64,000 bases of DNA from Streptomyces adelaidensis (GCF_016598475.1 NZ_JAEMUX010000023.1:52482-116481), one strand, 5' to 3'; positions 24,546 through 34,697 are shown, counted from the first letter of the stretch. Notes: generated by a model from the letters alone, not told the origin. Numbers and translations are program-made.

Positions 24546-25376
24546 CTACGCGTCGTCGTCCAGTGTGTTCAGCCACTCCAGCAGGAGCTTGGTGAACAGG
24601 GCCGGCTCTTCCATGTTGACGTAGTGGGCCGTGGCCTCGATCGAGGTGGTGCGGCTGTCGCCGGCGACCGTGGCGACCAGGCGTTCGGCCATGGCGACGA
24701 GGTCGGGGGCGTCGAGGGCGCCGTTGATGGCGAGGGCGGGCACGGTGATGTGTGCGGCGCGTGCCCAGGTGTCCGTCACCGGGACGTGCCAGTCCCGCTC
24801 GCCGATGGTGTGCTTCGACGCGGTGTGGCGGCTCATCTCCCGTACGCGCCGCACGATGGCGGGGTCCACGTCGGCGACCGCGCGGTGGGGGCCGGCCACG
24901 GCTTCGGCGACGACGTCGAGCCAGCCCTCGATGTCACCGGACATCAGGGTGCCGTAGTACCGGGTGACGCTGTCCTTGGTCCAGGGGTCCGTGTGCTCGG
25001 GCTCGCTGGTGCCGACGCCGCTGACCACGAGTGCGCGGACGAGTTCGGGATGCTCCAGTGCGGTGTCGACGGCGGTGCCCCCGCCCATCGACATGCCGAC
25101 CAGGACGGCCGGGCCCGTGTCCAGGTGTCGTAGGAGCGCGGCGAGATCGTCGGTGAGGCGGAACGGCTTGCTCGCGTTGGCGGAGGAGCCGTGGCCGCGG
25201 GCGTCCGGCGTGATGACACGGTGGTCGGCGGCGAGTGCGGGGACCAGGTCGCTCCACATGCGGTGGTCCGTGAAGCTGCCGTGCAGCAGTACGAGCGGGG
25301 GGCCCGTACCGACGTCCCGATAGGCGAGCGGGCCGTCGTCGGACTGGAACGTGAGAACCTGCGAGGCATCATTCAT
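24546..25376 (-). CDS. Alpha/beta-fold hydrolase
   Basis: 276 residues from ATG 25376. The upstream ATG at 25400 would place the MarR operator inside the coding sequence, so 25376 is preferred; no ribosome site precedes it, suggesting a leaderless message. The oxyanion stretch is LVLLHGSFTDHRMW, nucleophile elbow VGMSMGGGTAVD, acid Asp in NGALDAPD, and the likely catalytic His in ATAHYVNMEEPALF. Lactonase/esterase/haloperoxidase-like; substrate unknown. It diverges from a MarR regulator gene across two matching operator sites, implying inducible control. Confidence 0.87.
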   Translation of the reverse strand: MNDASQVLTFQSDDGPLAYRDVGTGPPLVLLHGSFTDHRMWSDLVPALAADHRVITPDARGHGSSANASKPFRLTDDLAALLRHLDTGPAVLVGMSMGGGTAVDTALEHPELVRALVVSGVGTSEPEHTDPWTKDSVTRYYGTLMSGDIEGWLDVVAEAVAGPHRAVADVDPAIVRRVREMSRHTASKHTIGERDWHVPVTDTWARAAHITVPALAINGALDAPDLVAMAERLVATVAGDSRTTSIEATAHYVNMEEPALFTKLLLEWLNTLDDDA

Positions 25377-25429
25377 GACAACTAAGGTGTCATTCTGCAT
25401 GAGGATTTGGCAACTAGGTTGTCATTCTG
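25377..25429. promoter_or_regulatory. Two 21-bp MarR-type operators, 32 bp apart
   Basis: GACAACTAAGGTGTCATTCTG (25377-25397) and GGCAACTAGGTTGTCATTCTG (25409-25429) share 17 of 21 bases. Each contains a dyad, ACAACTA(A/G)GKTGT-like, the form MarR dimers bind. Both lie between the divergent hydrolase and marR starts. The 32-bp period, three helical turns, puts them on one face of the DNA. Confidence 0.75.
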
Positions 25430-25468
25430 GTTCATGGGGGGAGCGGGAGAGGGAGCGAGAATGAGCCC

Positions 25469-26005
25469 GTGACAGAGAACGAGAACGAGAACGAGAACGA
25501 CAGGGCCGGCAAAGGCGAGGGGGAGGGCGGCGGCGAGGAGAGCGAGCCGCTGCCGCCCGAGGAGCTCGCCGGGCGGCTCTACGAGGTGTTCGCCGTCCTG
25601 GGCCCCCTCTACCGGCGGGTGACCCGTGCGGTGGAGCTGAAGGCGCAGGTCGTGGGGCTGCCCATGGGGATACGTGTGGTCCTGGAGCTGCTGCGGATGA
25701 GTGGGCGGCCGATGACCGTGCCGGAGATGGGGCGGACTCTGGCCTTCAGCCGGCAGTTCGTGCAGCGGATGGTCAACGAGGCGGCGGAGCGTGAGCTCGT
25801 CGAGGCCATCGCGAACCCCGCGCACCAGCGGTCCTCCCTGATCCGGTTGACCGACGCCGGCCGTACGGCCATCGACACGTTGATCGCCGAAGAGAGCGGA
25901 CTGCTGGAGCGGGTGGACGGTGATCTGACGGGCGCCGACGTCGACGCGTGCGTACGGGTGCTGACGAACCTCCTCGACGTCTTCAAGGACGTGGACGTCA
26001 ACTGA
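25469..26005 (+). CDS. MarR family transcriptional regulator
   Basis: 178 residues from GTG 25469. Winged helix at about 65-135 (MTVPEMGRTLAFSRQFVQRMVNEAAERELVEAIANPAHQRSSLIRLTDAGR) with flanking dimer helices. The first ~30 residues are an acidic low-complexity tail encoded by four perfect GAGAAC hexamers followed by Gly/Glu-rich codons, unusual for the family. It probably represses itself and the divergent hydrolase through the paired sites at 25377-25429, with release by a small ligand that the hydrolase may act on. Confidence 0.88.
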   Translation: MTENENENENDRAGKGEGEGGGEESEPLPPEELAGRLYEVFAVLGPLYRRVTRAVELKAQVVGLPMGIRVVLELLRMSGRPMTVPEMGRTLAFSRQFVQRMVNEAAERELVEAIANPAHQRSSLIRLTDAGRTAIDTLIAEESGLLERVDGDLTGADVDACVRVLTNLLDVFKDVDVN

Positions 26006-26104
26006 GGCGGGCCCGTACACCGCCGCCCCTCGCCCCTGCGGTCCCCCGCCCCCGGCCGTACCACCCCTTCCTGGCCGGAATCGCCCCTCACGTAGATTGA
26101 CCCC

Positions 26105-26905
26105 GTGCTCTCTCGTCTCGCCAGCCTTTCGCGTCCCGTGGCCGTAGCCGTCTGCGCCCTGCCCGTCGTGGGGCTGCTCGCCACGGCGGTGTTCGCGCCG
26201 TTGCCGTTCTCCGTGGCGCAGCCGGGGATGACGGCGAACGTCCTGGGTGAGAACAAGGGGGAGCCGGTGATCACGATCAGTGGAGCGGAGACCCGGAAGA
26301 CCGGCGGTCAGCTGCGGATGACGACGATCGAGGCGACGGGGCCGGACGCCCGCGTCGGTCTGGGCGATGTGCTCGACGGCTGGTTCCGTACGGACCTGGC
26401 GGTCATGCCGCGCGACTCGGTCTACCCCAGCGGCGACACCACCGAGGAGATCCAGGAGTACAACGAGGCCGAGATGAAGGAGTCCCAGGACACGGCCACC
26501 GAGGCGGCCCTCGCCTACCTCGGTGAGGACTCCGGCGACATCGAGGTCACCCTGCGGCTCGCCGATGTCGGCGGTCCCAGCGCGGGCCTGCTCTTCTCCC
26601 TCGGCATCGTCGACAAGCTCGACGGCGACGGCAGCGGCGGCGACCTCACGGGCGGTCGTGTCATCGCCGGTACGGGGACCATCGACACCGCCGGCAAGGT
26701 CGGCGCCGTCGGCGGAGTCACCCTCAAGACGCAGGCCGCCCACCGCGACGGCGCCACCGTCTTCCTCGTCCCGGCCGCCGAGTGCTCCGACGCGGAGGCC
26801 GAACTGCCCGAGGGGCTGCGGCTCATCCCGGTGACCACCCTGAAGGGCGCGGTCGGCTCCCTGGTGGCGCTGGAGTCCGGCAAGGGCGAGGTCCCGAGCT
26901 GCTGA
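26105..26905 (+). CDS. Lon-type S16 peptidase domain protein, membrane-anchored
   Basis: 266 residues. One N-terminal membrane segment (about 12-34, VAVAVCALPVVGLLATAVFAPL) places the rest outside. From about residue 150 comes the Lon proteolytic fold: DVGGPSAGLLFSLGI with the catalytic Ser, then TGTIDTAGKVGAVGGVTLKTQAAHRDGA with the catalytic Lys. It lacks the AAA+ domain of Lon and also a clear PDZ domain, so it may cleave unfolded or exposed extracytoplasmic segments. Monocistronic. GTG start 26105. Confidence 0.87.
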   Translation: MLSRLASLSRPVAVAVCALPVVGLLATAVFAPLPFSVAQPGMTANVLGENKGEPVITISGAETRKTGGQLRMTTIEATGPDARVGLGDVLDGWFRTDLAVMPRDSVYPSGDTTEEIQEYNEAEMKESQDTATEAALAYLGEDSGDIEVTLRLADVGGPSAGLLFSLGIVDKLDGDGSGGDLTGGRVIAGTGTIDTAGKVGAVGGVTLKTQAAHRDGATVFLVPAAECSDAEAELPEGLRLIPVTTLKGAVGSLVALESGKGEVPSC

Positions 26906-26977
26906 ACGGGGTCCTGACGCACGTGACCAGCTGCTGAACGGCGGTTCGCTCAGTCCCGCGACTTCACGAAACCCTCT

Positions 26978-28017
26978 TCACGCGCCCCTCTTCACGAACC
27001 CCTCCGCCACCATCCACTCAAGTGCCACCTGGTGCGGATCCTCCCCCTCCACATCCACCTTCGCGTTCAGCTCCCGCGCCACGGCGTTGTCGAGCTTCTT
27101 CGTGACGGGGGCGAGGACGTCGGCGATCTCCGGCCACTCCTCGAGCGTCCTGGAGTTGATCTCGGGGGCCGCGTTGTAGTTGGGGAAGAACCTCCGGTCG
27201 TCGTCCATCACCGCGAGCTTCATCGAGTCGATGCGCCCGTCGGTCGTGTAGACCTCCCCGTACAGGCAACGCCCCTTCGCCGCCTGGGTGTAGATGATGC
27301 CGCTGTCCATCTGGGTGATGTTCCCGGTGGGCAGGCTCATCCCGTACGCCTTCTGCATGCCCGGCAGTCCGTCCGCGCGGTTGGCGAACTCGCTCTCCAC
27401 GCACACGGTGACGGCCTTGGGCTCCTTCGCCGCGAGTACGGCCACGTCGGAGAGGGTCTTCGTGGCGTACTTGGCGGAGTTGGGCCGGTTCAGGGCGAGG
27501 GCGTACGTGTTGTTGAGGGCCGAGGGCGGGAGCCAGGTCAGGCCGTTCTCCAGGTCGGCGTCGCGCACCGCCTCCCACTGGCGGCGCGGGTCGGCGATGG
27601 GGGTGCTGTTGCCCTGGTAGGTGATCCAGGCGGTGCCCGTGTACTCGTACATCGCGTCCGCGTCGCCGCTTCTCACCGCCTCCCGGGCGCCGAACGAACC
27701 CTGGATGCCGGTGCGGTCGAGCACCTCCGCGCCTGCCGCCTGGAAGGCGATGCCCATGACGGCGCCGAGGATCAGGTTCTCGGGGAAGTCCTTGGCGGTG
27801 ACGGTGAGCTCGGCGCCCTCCAGGGGGCGGCCCTGCCCGACCGAGCCCGGCACCACGTCGTCGGTCATGGGGGAGCCGCTGGTCAGTCCGCAGCCGGCCA
27901 GCAGCAGTCCGAGTCCGAAGAGCGGCAGGGGCGCACGCGGCCTCATGGAACGCGGTCTCAGGAAACGCGGTCTCAGGAAACGCGATCTCATGGCACGGTG
28001 TCTCACGGCACGTGGTC

Positions 28018-28021
<4 letters not shown>
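26978..28021 (-). CDS. Osmoprotectant ABC transporter substrate-binding lipoprotein
   Basis: 347 residues from GTG 28021. That start overlaps the permease stop (GTGA) and has GGAGG 7 nt upstream; ATGs at 27991 and 27946 are in frame but have no ribosome site. The first ~30 residues are an extended Arg-rich n-region made of pentapeptides (M/L/V)R(P/S/H)R(A/F/S), encoded by a 15-bp tandem repeat. It leads into hydrophobic LFGLGLLLAGC with the lipobox Cys. The mature part is an OpuAC/ProX-type quaternary-amine binding fold: VTAKDFPENLILGAVMGIAF, YEYTGTAWITYQG, SGIIYTQAAKGRCLYGEVYTTDGRI. It binds glycine betaine, choline or similar for uptake. Confidence 0.9.
27931..28020. repeat. 15-bp tandem repeat spanning a start/stop junction
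   Basis: Five head-to-tail copies of a 15-bp unit, GGAAACGCGGTCTCA in its central form (27946-28020), with a degraded sixth at 27931-27945. The array begins exactly at the permease stop codon and encodes the Arg pentapeptides at the start of the next protein. Confidence 0.9.
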
Positions 28022-28994
<973 letters not shown>

Positions 28995-28998
<4 letters not shown>

Positions 28999-30251
28999 GT
29001 CGCCCCCTCCCCTCCGGCCGCCGCACCCTCCTGCTCCGCGCGCGTCTGCCCCGTGCGGGCCTCCTCCAGTGCGTGCTGGTGTTCCAGCGCGTCCATCCGG
29101 TCGGCCTCCAGGAGCCCGTGGACGGAGTTGAGCAGGGTCTCCATGTCGACGACGCCGGTGTACTGGCCGTGCCGCCCGGTGACGGCGACCCGCCCCGCGT
29201 TCTCGGTCAGTACGGCCTCCAGGGCGTCCCGCAGGGAGGCGTCCCCGGTGACGGTGTCGTGCACCGGGGTGCCCGCGCGCGCGAGCGAGCCCTTGGCGCG
29301 CATCAGGTCGCCGCGCCGCAGCCACTTGAAGGGCCGGCCGCGCCGGTCGAGGAGCAGGACCTCGTTGGTGGAGCTGGCCCGCAGCCGGTTGAAGACGTGC
29401 TGGAGCGGGTCGCCCATGTTGACGGTCGGATAGTCGGTGACCTCGACATCCCGTACGCGGGTGAGGTCGAGCCGTTTCAGGGCGGCGCCCGCGCCCACGA
29501 AACCGGAGACGAAGTCGTCGGCCGGGCTGGTGAGGATCGCCTCCGGGGTGTCGAACTGGGCGATGTGCGACCGCTCCCGCAGGATCGCGATCCGGTCGCC
29601 GAGCTTGATCGCCTCGTCGAAGTCATGGGTGACGAACACGATCGTCTTGCGCAGCTCGCGCTGGAGCCGGAGCAACTCGTCCTGGAGATGCTCGCGGGTG
29701 ATCGGGTCCACCGCCCCGAACGGCTCGTCCATCAGCAGGACGGGCGGATCGGCGGCCAGCGCCCGGGCGACACCCACCCGTTGCTGCTGGCCGCCGGAGA
29801 GCGCGCGCGGATACCGGTCGCGGAACTCGCCGGGGTCGAGCCCCACCAGGTCCAGCATCTCCGCCACCCGCGCTCTGACCCGGGACGCGGACCAGCCGAC
29901 CATCTTCGGTACGAGCGCGATGTTCTGGGCGACGGTCATGTGCGGGAAGAGACCGGACGACTGGATCGCATAGCCCACCTCGCGCCGCAGCTTGACCGGA
30001 TCAATGCCGGTGACGTCCTCACCATTGATCCGGATGGCACCACTGGACGGCTCGATCAACCTGTTGATCATCTTGAGTGTTGTCGACTTGCCGCATCCCG
30101 AAGGCCCGACGAGCACGACTGTCTCGCCGGCGTTGATCCGCATGGTGACGCTGTCGACGGATGATTGACGACTGCCTGGATACCGCTTGCTGAGGTTGAC
30201 CAACTCGATGGTCGCCCCGGTGGTGGAGTGGTTGGCGGGGTGGTCAGCCAC
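28995..30251 (-). CDS. Osmoprotectant ABC transporter ATPase with CBS domains
   Basis: 418 residues. Walker A reads VGPSGCGKST, the Q-loop QSSGLFPHM, the signature LSGGQQQRVGVARALA, Walker B PVLLMDEPFGAVDP, with a downstream switch His in FVTHD. After residue ~260 come two CBS domains (MGDPLQHVFNRL and DASLRDALEAVLTENAGRVAV), the ionic-strength sensors of OpuA/ProV-type importers. It powers glycine betaine-class uptake under osmotic stress. It overlaps the permease genes on both sides. Confidence 0.94.
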
Positions 30252-30897
30252 GGATCCCCCTCGGAATCGTCAGCCGCCCGAGCAGCACATACGCCGCGTC
30301 GAACAGCAGCGCGAGGGCGACGATCCCGAGCGCGCCCGCGAGCACCTGGTTGAGCGCGTTCGCGCTGCCCAGCGAGGCGATGCCGCGGAAGATCTCGTTG
30401 CCGAGGCCCGGCCCCGAGGCGTACGCGGCGATCGCGGCGATGCCCATCAGCATCTGGGTGGAGACCCGGATGCCGGTGAGGATCGGCGGCCAGGCGAGCG
30501 GCAGTTCGACACGCAGCAGCCGTAGGGGCCGGGACATCCCGATGCCCTTCGCCGCGTCCACCAGCAGCGGATCGACCCCGCGCAGTCCCACGACCGCGTT
30601 CCGTACGACCGGCAGCAGCCCGTACAGCGTCAGCGCGATCACCGTCGGCGCCACACCCAGCCCCACCACCGGGATGAGCAGGCCGATCATGGCGAGGGAG
30701 GGGACGGTGAGGAGCGCGGAGGTGGTGGTCGTGGCGAGCCCGGCGGCCCACTCCCGCCGATACGTGGCGACACCGATCAGCACACCGGTGACCGTGGCCA
30801 CGACCATGCACTGGAAGACCGCGCCGGCGTGCTGCCACGCGTCGAACAACAGCTTCTCGTGGTAGGTGCCCACGTACTCCCAGAAACTCACCGGCAT
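30244..30897 (-). CDS. Osmoprotectant ABC permease (first gene of operon)
   Basis: 217 residues from ATG 30897, preceded by a G-rich ribosome site. MPVSFWEYVGTYHEKLLFDAWQH leads into about five or six helices. The coupling motif is LLVDAAKGIGMSRPLRLLRVELPLAWPPILTGIR. It is first in the four-gene operon, in the order permease, ATPase, permease, lipoprotein. All four overlap, so one promoter in the 22 bp or more upstream, behind the AsnC gene, probably drives them. Read-through from the AsnC gene is also possible. Confidence 0.92.
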   Translation of the reverse strand: MPVSFWEYVGTYHEKLLFDAWQHAGAVFQCMVVATVTGVLIGVATYRREWAAGLATTTTSALLTVPSLAMIGLLIPVVGLGVAPTVIALTLYGLLPVVRNAVVGLRGVDPLLVDAAKGIGMSRPLRLLRVELPLAWPPILTGIRVSTQMLMGIAAIAAYASGPGLGNEIFRGIASLGSANALNQVLAGALGIVALALLFDAAYVLLGRLTIPRGIRG

Positions 30898-30919
30898 GTA
30901 CCCCCAGGGTCGGCTACGT

Positions 30920-31402
30920 CTACGTCGTCGTCTCCGGGTCTTCCGCGGCCTGCTCCACCAGCGGGATGATCCGCAGCGGAACGGGGTTCTCCATGACGAT
31001 CGCCGTGGCGGCCCGGACGATGCCATCAAAACCGACGACCCGGTCGATCACCCGCTGGAGATCGGCGTTCGAACGGGCGACCAGCCGGCACAGCATGTCC
31101 CCGCTGCCGGTCGTCGTGTGCAGCTCCAGCACCTCCGGCACGGTCGCCAAGTGCGCCCGTACGTCCGCTCCTTGCCCCTGCCGGATCTGCAGCGTCGCGA
31201 AGGCCGTGACCGGGTAGCCGAGCGCGGCCGGGTCCACCTGGGGCCCGAAGCCGCGGATGACTCCATTCGACTGAAGCCGGTCGAGCCGCGCCTGGACCGT
31301 GCCACGCGCGACGCCGAGTCGCCGTGACATCTCCAGCACCCCGATCCGCGGCTCGCGCGCGAGCAGGACGATCAGCCGGCCGTCCAGATGATCGATCGCC
31401 AT
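30920..31402 (-). CDS. Lrp/AsnC family regulator
   Basis: 160 residues from ATG 31402 (GGGAGG upstream). N-terminal HTH (about 1-55, LDGRLIVLLAREPRIGVLEMSRRLGVARGTVQARLDRL) and C-terminal RAM effector domain (about 70-145, GYPVTAFATLQIRQG). It diverges from hppD, so it likely senses an aromatic amino acid or its metabolite and controls tyrosine breakdown. The dyad at 31472-31489 in the shared promoter region is a candidate binding site. Confidence 0.9.
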   Translation of the reverse strand: MAIDHLDGRLIVLLAREPRIGVLEMSRRLGVARGTVQARLDRLQSNGVIRGFGPQVDPAALGYPVTAFATLQIRQGQGADVRAHLATVPEVLELHTTTGSGDMLCRLVARSNADLQRVIDRVVGFDGIVRAATAIVMENPVPLRIIPLVEQAAEDPETTT

Positions 31403-31471
31403 GGGACCTCCCGGGATGGTCATCCTGTACAGAACCCTGGTGATTATGGGTACTGCGCTGGGCGGATTGTC

Positions 31472-31489
31472 CAGTTCGAGCACGAACTG
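31472..31489. promoter_or_regulatory. Operator candidate between asnC-type gene and hppD
   Basis: CAGTTCG, AGCA, CGAACTG: perfect 7-bp arms with a 4-bp centre, 36 bp before the hppD ATG and 70 bp before the regulator ATG. Fits the size of an Lrp/AsnC site. Confidence 0.55.
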
Positions 31490-31524
31490 TTGCACATCCT
31501 GTGGACAGGGAGCAGCCTGCGGCC

Positions 31525-32697
31525 ATGACGCAGACCACCCACCACGTCCCCCACACCGCACGGCAGGCAGATCCCTTCCCGGTCAAGGGAATGGACGCTG
31601 TCGTCTTCGCCGTGGGCAACGCCAAGCAGGCCGCCCACTACTACTCCACCGCCTTCGGCATGCGCCTCGTCGCCTACTCCGGCCCCGAGACCGGCAGCCG
31701 TGAGACGGCGAGCTACGTCCTGGAGAACGGCTCCGCCCGGTTCGTGCTGACCTCCGTCGTCAAACCCGCCACCACCTGGGGCCACTTCCTCGCCGAGCAT
31801 GTCGCCGAGCACGGCGACGGCGTGATCGACCTCGCCATCGAGGTCCCGGACGCCCGCCGCGCGTACGCCTACGCCATCGAGCACGGCGCGCGTTCCGTCA
31901 CCGAGCCGTACGAGACGAAGGACGAGCACGGCACGGTCGTCCTCGCCGCGATCGCCACGTACGGCACGACCCGGCACACCCTCGTCGAGCGCACCGGCTA
32001 CGACGGCCCGTACCTCCCCGGCTACGTCGCCGCCGACCCCGTCGTCGAGCCGCCCGCCTGGGGGCCCCTCCCGGCCGAAGGCTGGGGGAGCACGTTCCAG
32101 GCCATCGACCACTGCGTCGGCAACGTCGAGCTCGGGCGTATGAACGAGTGGGTCGAGTTCTACAACCGGGTCATGGGCTTCACGAACATGAAGGAGTTCG
32201 TGGGCGACGACATCGCCACGGAGTACAGCGCGCTGATGTCTAAGGTCGTGGCGGACGGGACCCTGAAGGTCAAGTTCCCCATCAACGAGCCCGCCATCGC
32301 CAAGAAGAAGTCCCAGATCGACGAGTATCTGGAGTTCTACGGTGGCGCGGGCGTCCAGCACATCGCGCTCAACACGAACGACATCGTGCGGACGGTGCGG
32401 GCGATGCGGGCGGCGGGGGTTCAGTTCCTCGACACGCCGGACTCGTACTACGACACGCTCGGGGAGTGGGTCGGTGATACTCGCGTGCCCCTGGACACCC
32501 TGCGTGAGCTGAAGATCCTCGCGGACCGTGACGAGGACGGGTATCTCCTGCAGATCTTCACCAAGCCGGTCCAGGACCGGCCGACCGTCTTCTTCGAGAT
32601 CATCGAGCGGCATGGGTCGATGGGGTTCGGCAAGGGGAACTTCAAGGCGCTGTTCGAGGCGATCGAGAGGGAGCAGGGGTTGCGCGGCAATCTTTGA
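31525..32697 (+). CDS. hppD: 4-hydroxyphenylpyruvate dioxygenase
   Basis: 390 residues from ATG 31525. Two vicinal-oxygen-chelate halves. The C-terminal half carries the Fe(II) ligands: His in IDHCVGNV, His in GVQHIALNT and Glu in VFFEIIER. It converts 4-hydroxyphenylpyruvate to homogentisate in tyrosine degradation, which in Streptomyces also feeds ochronotic pigment and secondary metabolites. Residues 376-381 (GFGKGNFKALF) are the C-terminal gate helix. No other catabolic genes are linked here. Confidence 0.96.
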   Translation: MTQTTHHVPHTARQADPFPVKGMDAVVFAVGNAKQAAHYYSTAFGMRLVAYSGPETGSRETASYVLENGSARFVLTSVVKPATTWGHFLAEHVAEHGDGVIDLAIEVPDARRAYAYAIEHGARSVTEPYETKDEHGTVVLAAIATYGTTRHTLVERTGYDGPYLPGYVAADPVVEPPAWGPLPAEGWGSTFQAIDHCVGNVELGRMNEWVEFYNRVMGFTNMKEFVGDDIATEYSALMSKVVADGTLKVKFPINEPAIAKKKSQIDEYLEFYGGAGVQHIALNTNDIVRTVRAMRAAGVQFLDTPDSYYDTLGEWVGDTRVPLDTLRELKILADRDEDGYLLQIFTKPVQDRPTVFFEIIERHGSMGFGKGNFKALFEAIEREQGLRGNL

Positions 32698-33214
32698 GGG
32701 GCGGGAGGGGGTGGGGGTTTTCTGTGGTCGGGCGGCCGCGGGTCGCTTGTGGCTGGTCGCGCAGTTCCCCGCGCCCCTGGAAGACGGCCCTTCGGGCCGG
32801 TCATTCCTGACCGCGCGAGGTTCGTCGCCTGCGGGTTCGTCGTGGTTGCTCGCGCAGTTCCCCGCGCCCCTCAAAGACACGGCCCCTGCGGGCCGAAACG
32901 CACGGGGCGCAGCCCCTGCTTCTCAGGGGCGCGGGGAACTGCGCGACCAGCCCCCACCGGGCCCGCAGGTGACATACGGGTTGAGGCGCCGCGCCTCACC
33001 CGCGTGGCGGCGGGCCGCCGCCGACAGCCCCAACGCCCGCTCGACTCGGCCCGATGACCGCCCCCGGCGCCGCGCCGCCCGCCCCGTCCGCCCCGCGTTC
33101 TCCGCTTCCCCAGACATGCCGTTCACTGTGCGTCAATACGACGACCCGCATCCCGCGCCCCAAGGCTCGCGCCGACGGGTTCACACCGATGGCCGTGAGT
33201 GCGAGCCTTGGATC
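32698..33214. repeat. 517-bp gap with three family A repeat arms
   Basis: Two forward arms (about 32752-32779 and 32848-32872, GTCGCGCAGTTCCCCGCGCC) and one reverse arm (about 32923-32952, GGCGCGGGGAACTGCGCGAC) form nested inverted repeats. Small hairpins of the type GGCCCTTCGGGCC lie between the arms. This is a composite of at least two insertions of the family A element. It probably terminates hppD. From 33000 to 33159 nothing recognisable is seen. Confidence 0.82.
33160..33211. promoter_or_regulatory. 11-bp inverted repeat ending 3 bp before the FAD oxidase start
   Basis: CCAAGGCTCGC and GCGAGCCTTGG are exact complements separated by 30 bp. The right arm covers the ribosome-binding region of ATG 33215. 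It could be a looped operator or an mRNA structure that hides the start. Confidence 0.5.
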
Positions 33215-34615
33215 ATGAGCCGTATTCAAGCCCCCCGCGACGAGACGACCGGCAACCTCGTCGACCGTCTGCTGAGCGGCCTGCCGGCGGAGTCCGTCCT
33301 CACCGATCCCGACATCACGGCCTCGTACGCCAACGACATGGCGAGCTTCTGCGAGGCGGGCGCCCCCGCGGTCGTCGTACTGCCCCGGAGCGTCGAAGAG
33401 GTACAGCACGTCATGCGCGTCGCCACCGGGCTGCGCGTCCCGGTCGTCCCCCAGGGCGCCCGTACCGGCCTCTCCGGCGGCGCCAACGCCTCCGAGGGCT
33501 GCATCGTGCTGTCCCTGACGAAAATGGACCGGATCCTCGAGATCAATCCGGTCGACCGCATCGCCGTCGTCGAACCCGGCGTCATCAACGCCACCCTCTC
33601 CCGGGCGGTCAACGAGCACGGCCTCTACTACCCGCCCGACCCCTCCAGCTGGGAGATGTGCACGATCGGCGGGAACATCGGCACGGCCTCCGGCGGGCTG
33701 TGCTGTGTGAAGTACGGGGTGACCGCCGAGTACGTCCTCGGACTGGACGTCGTCCTCGCCGACGGCCGGCTGATGTCCACCGGCAGGCGGACCGCGAAGG
33801 GCGTCGCCGGATACGACCTCACCCGGCTCTTCGTCGGTTCGGAAGGCTCGCTGGGCATCGTCGTACGCGCGATCCTCGCCCTCAAGCCGCAGCCGCCCCA
33901 GCAGCTCGTCCTCGCCGCGGAGTTCGCGTCGGCGGCGGCGGCCTGCGACGCGGTGTGCCGGATCATGGCCGGCGGGCACGTGCCCTCACTGCTCGAACTC
34001 ATGGACCGTACGACGGTGAAGGCCGTCAACGACCTGGCGCACATGGGCCTGCCGGAGACGACCGAGGCGCTGCTCCTCGCCGCCTTCGACACCCCCGACC
34101 CCGCCGCCGACCTCGCCGCGGTCGGCGCGCTGTGCGAGGCCGCGGGCGCCACCCAGGTGGTACCGGCGGACGACGCGGCGGAGTCCGAACTGCTGCTCCA
34201 GGCACGGCGGATGTCGCTCACCGCGCTGGAGGCGGTGAAGGGCACGACGATGATCGACGACGTGTGTGTGCCGCGCTCGAAGCTCGGCGAGATGATCGAG
34301 GGCGTGGAGCGCGTCGCCGAGAAGTACGACCTGACCATCGGGGTCTGCGCACACGCCGGCGACGGCAACACGCACCCCACCGTCTGCTTCGACGCGGCAG
34401 ACCCCGACGAGTCCCGGCGCGCCCGCGAGTCCTTCGACGAGATCATGGCCCTCGGCCTGGAACTCGGCGGCACGATCACCGGCGAGCACGGCGTCGGCAT
34501 CCTCAAGAAGGAGTGGCTGGCGCGCGAGATCGGCCCGGTCGGGATGGAGATGCAGCGGGCGGTGAAGGCCGCCTTCGACCCGCTGGGCCTCCTCAACCCG
34601 GGCAAACTCTTCTGA
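33215..34615 (+). CDS. FAD-binding oxidase, GlcD/D-lactate dehydrogenase family
   Basis: 466 residues from ATG 33215. The PCMH FAD-binding fold reads VVVLPRSVEEVQHVM, VPVVPQGARTGLSGGANA, and CTIGGNIGTASGGLCCVKYGVT. The C-terminal FAD-oxidase domain has GVCAHAGDGNTHPTV and GTITGEHGVGILKK, which hold the substrate-site His residues. It oxidises a 2-hydroxyacid (glycolate, D-lactate or D-2-hydroxyglutarate class); I cannot tell which. A 12-bp tandem repeat begins at its stop codon. Ribosome site is weak and lies within the hairpin arm at 33201-33211. Confidence 0.9.
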   Translation: MSRIQAPRDETTGNLVDRLLSGLPAESVLTDPDITASYANDMASFCEAGAPAVVVLPRSVEEVQHVMRVATGLRVPVVPQGARTGLSGGANASEGCIVLSLTKMDRILEINPVDRIAVVEPGVINATLSRAVNEHGLYYPPDPSSWEMCTIGGNIGTASGGLCCVKYGVTAEYVLGLDVVLADGRLMSTGRRTAKGVAGYDLTRLFVGSEGSLGIVVRAILALKPQPPQQLVLAAEFASAAAACDAVCRIMAGGHVPSLLELMDRTTVKAVNDLAHMGLPETTEALLLAAFDTPDPAADLAAVGALCEAAGATQVVPADDAAESELLLQARRMSLTALEAVKGTTMIDDVCVPRSKLGEMIEGVERVAEKYDLTIGVCAHAGDGNTHPTVCFDAADPDESRRARESFDEIMALGLELGGTITGEHGVGILKKEWLAREIGPVGMEMQRAVKAAFDPLGLLNPGKLF

Positions 34616-34692
34616 CCCGCGCGACGACCCGCGCGACGACCCGCGCGACGACCCGCGCGACGACCCGCGCGACGACCCGCGCGACGACCCGC
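34614..34692. repeat. 12-bp tandem repeat at a stop codon
   Basis: Six perfect copies of GACCCGCGCGAC plus a partial seventh. The array starts at the last two bases of the FAD oxidase stop codon and fills the gap to the convergent ssgG gene. There are no spacers, so it is not CRISPR. Confidence 0.92.
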
Positions 34693-34697
34693 GTGCC

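Noticed and set aside
34614..34692. CRISPR array
   Set aside because: The 12-bp units are directly adjacent with no spacers and no cas gene is present.
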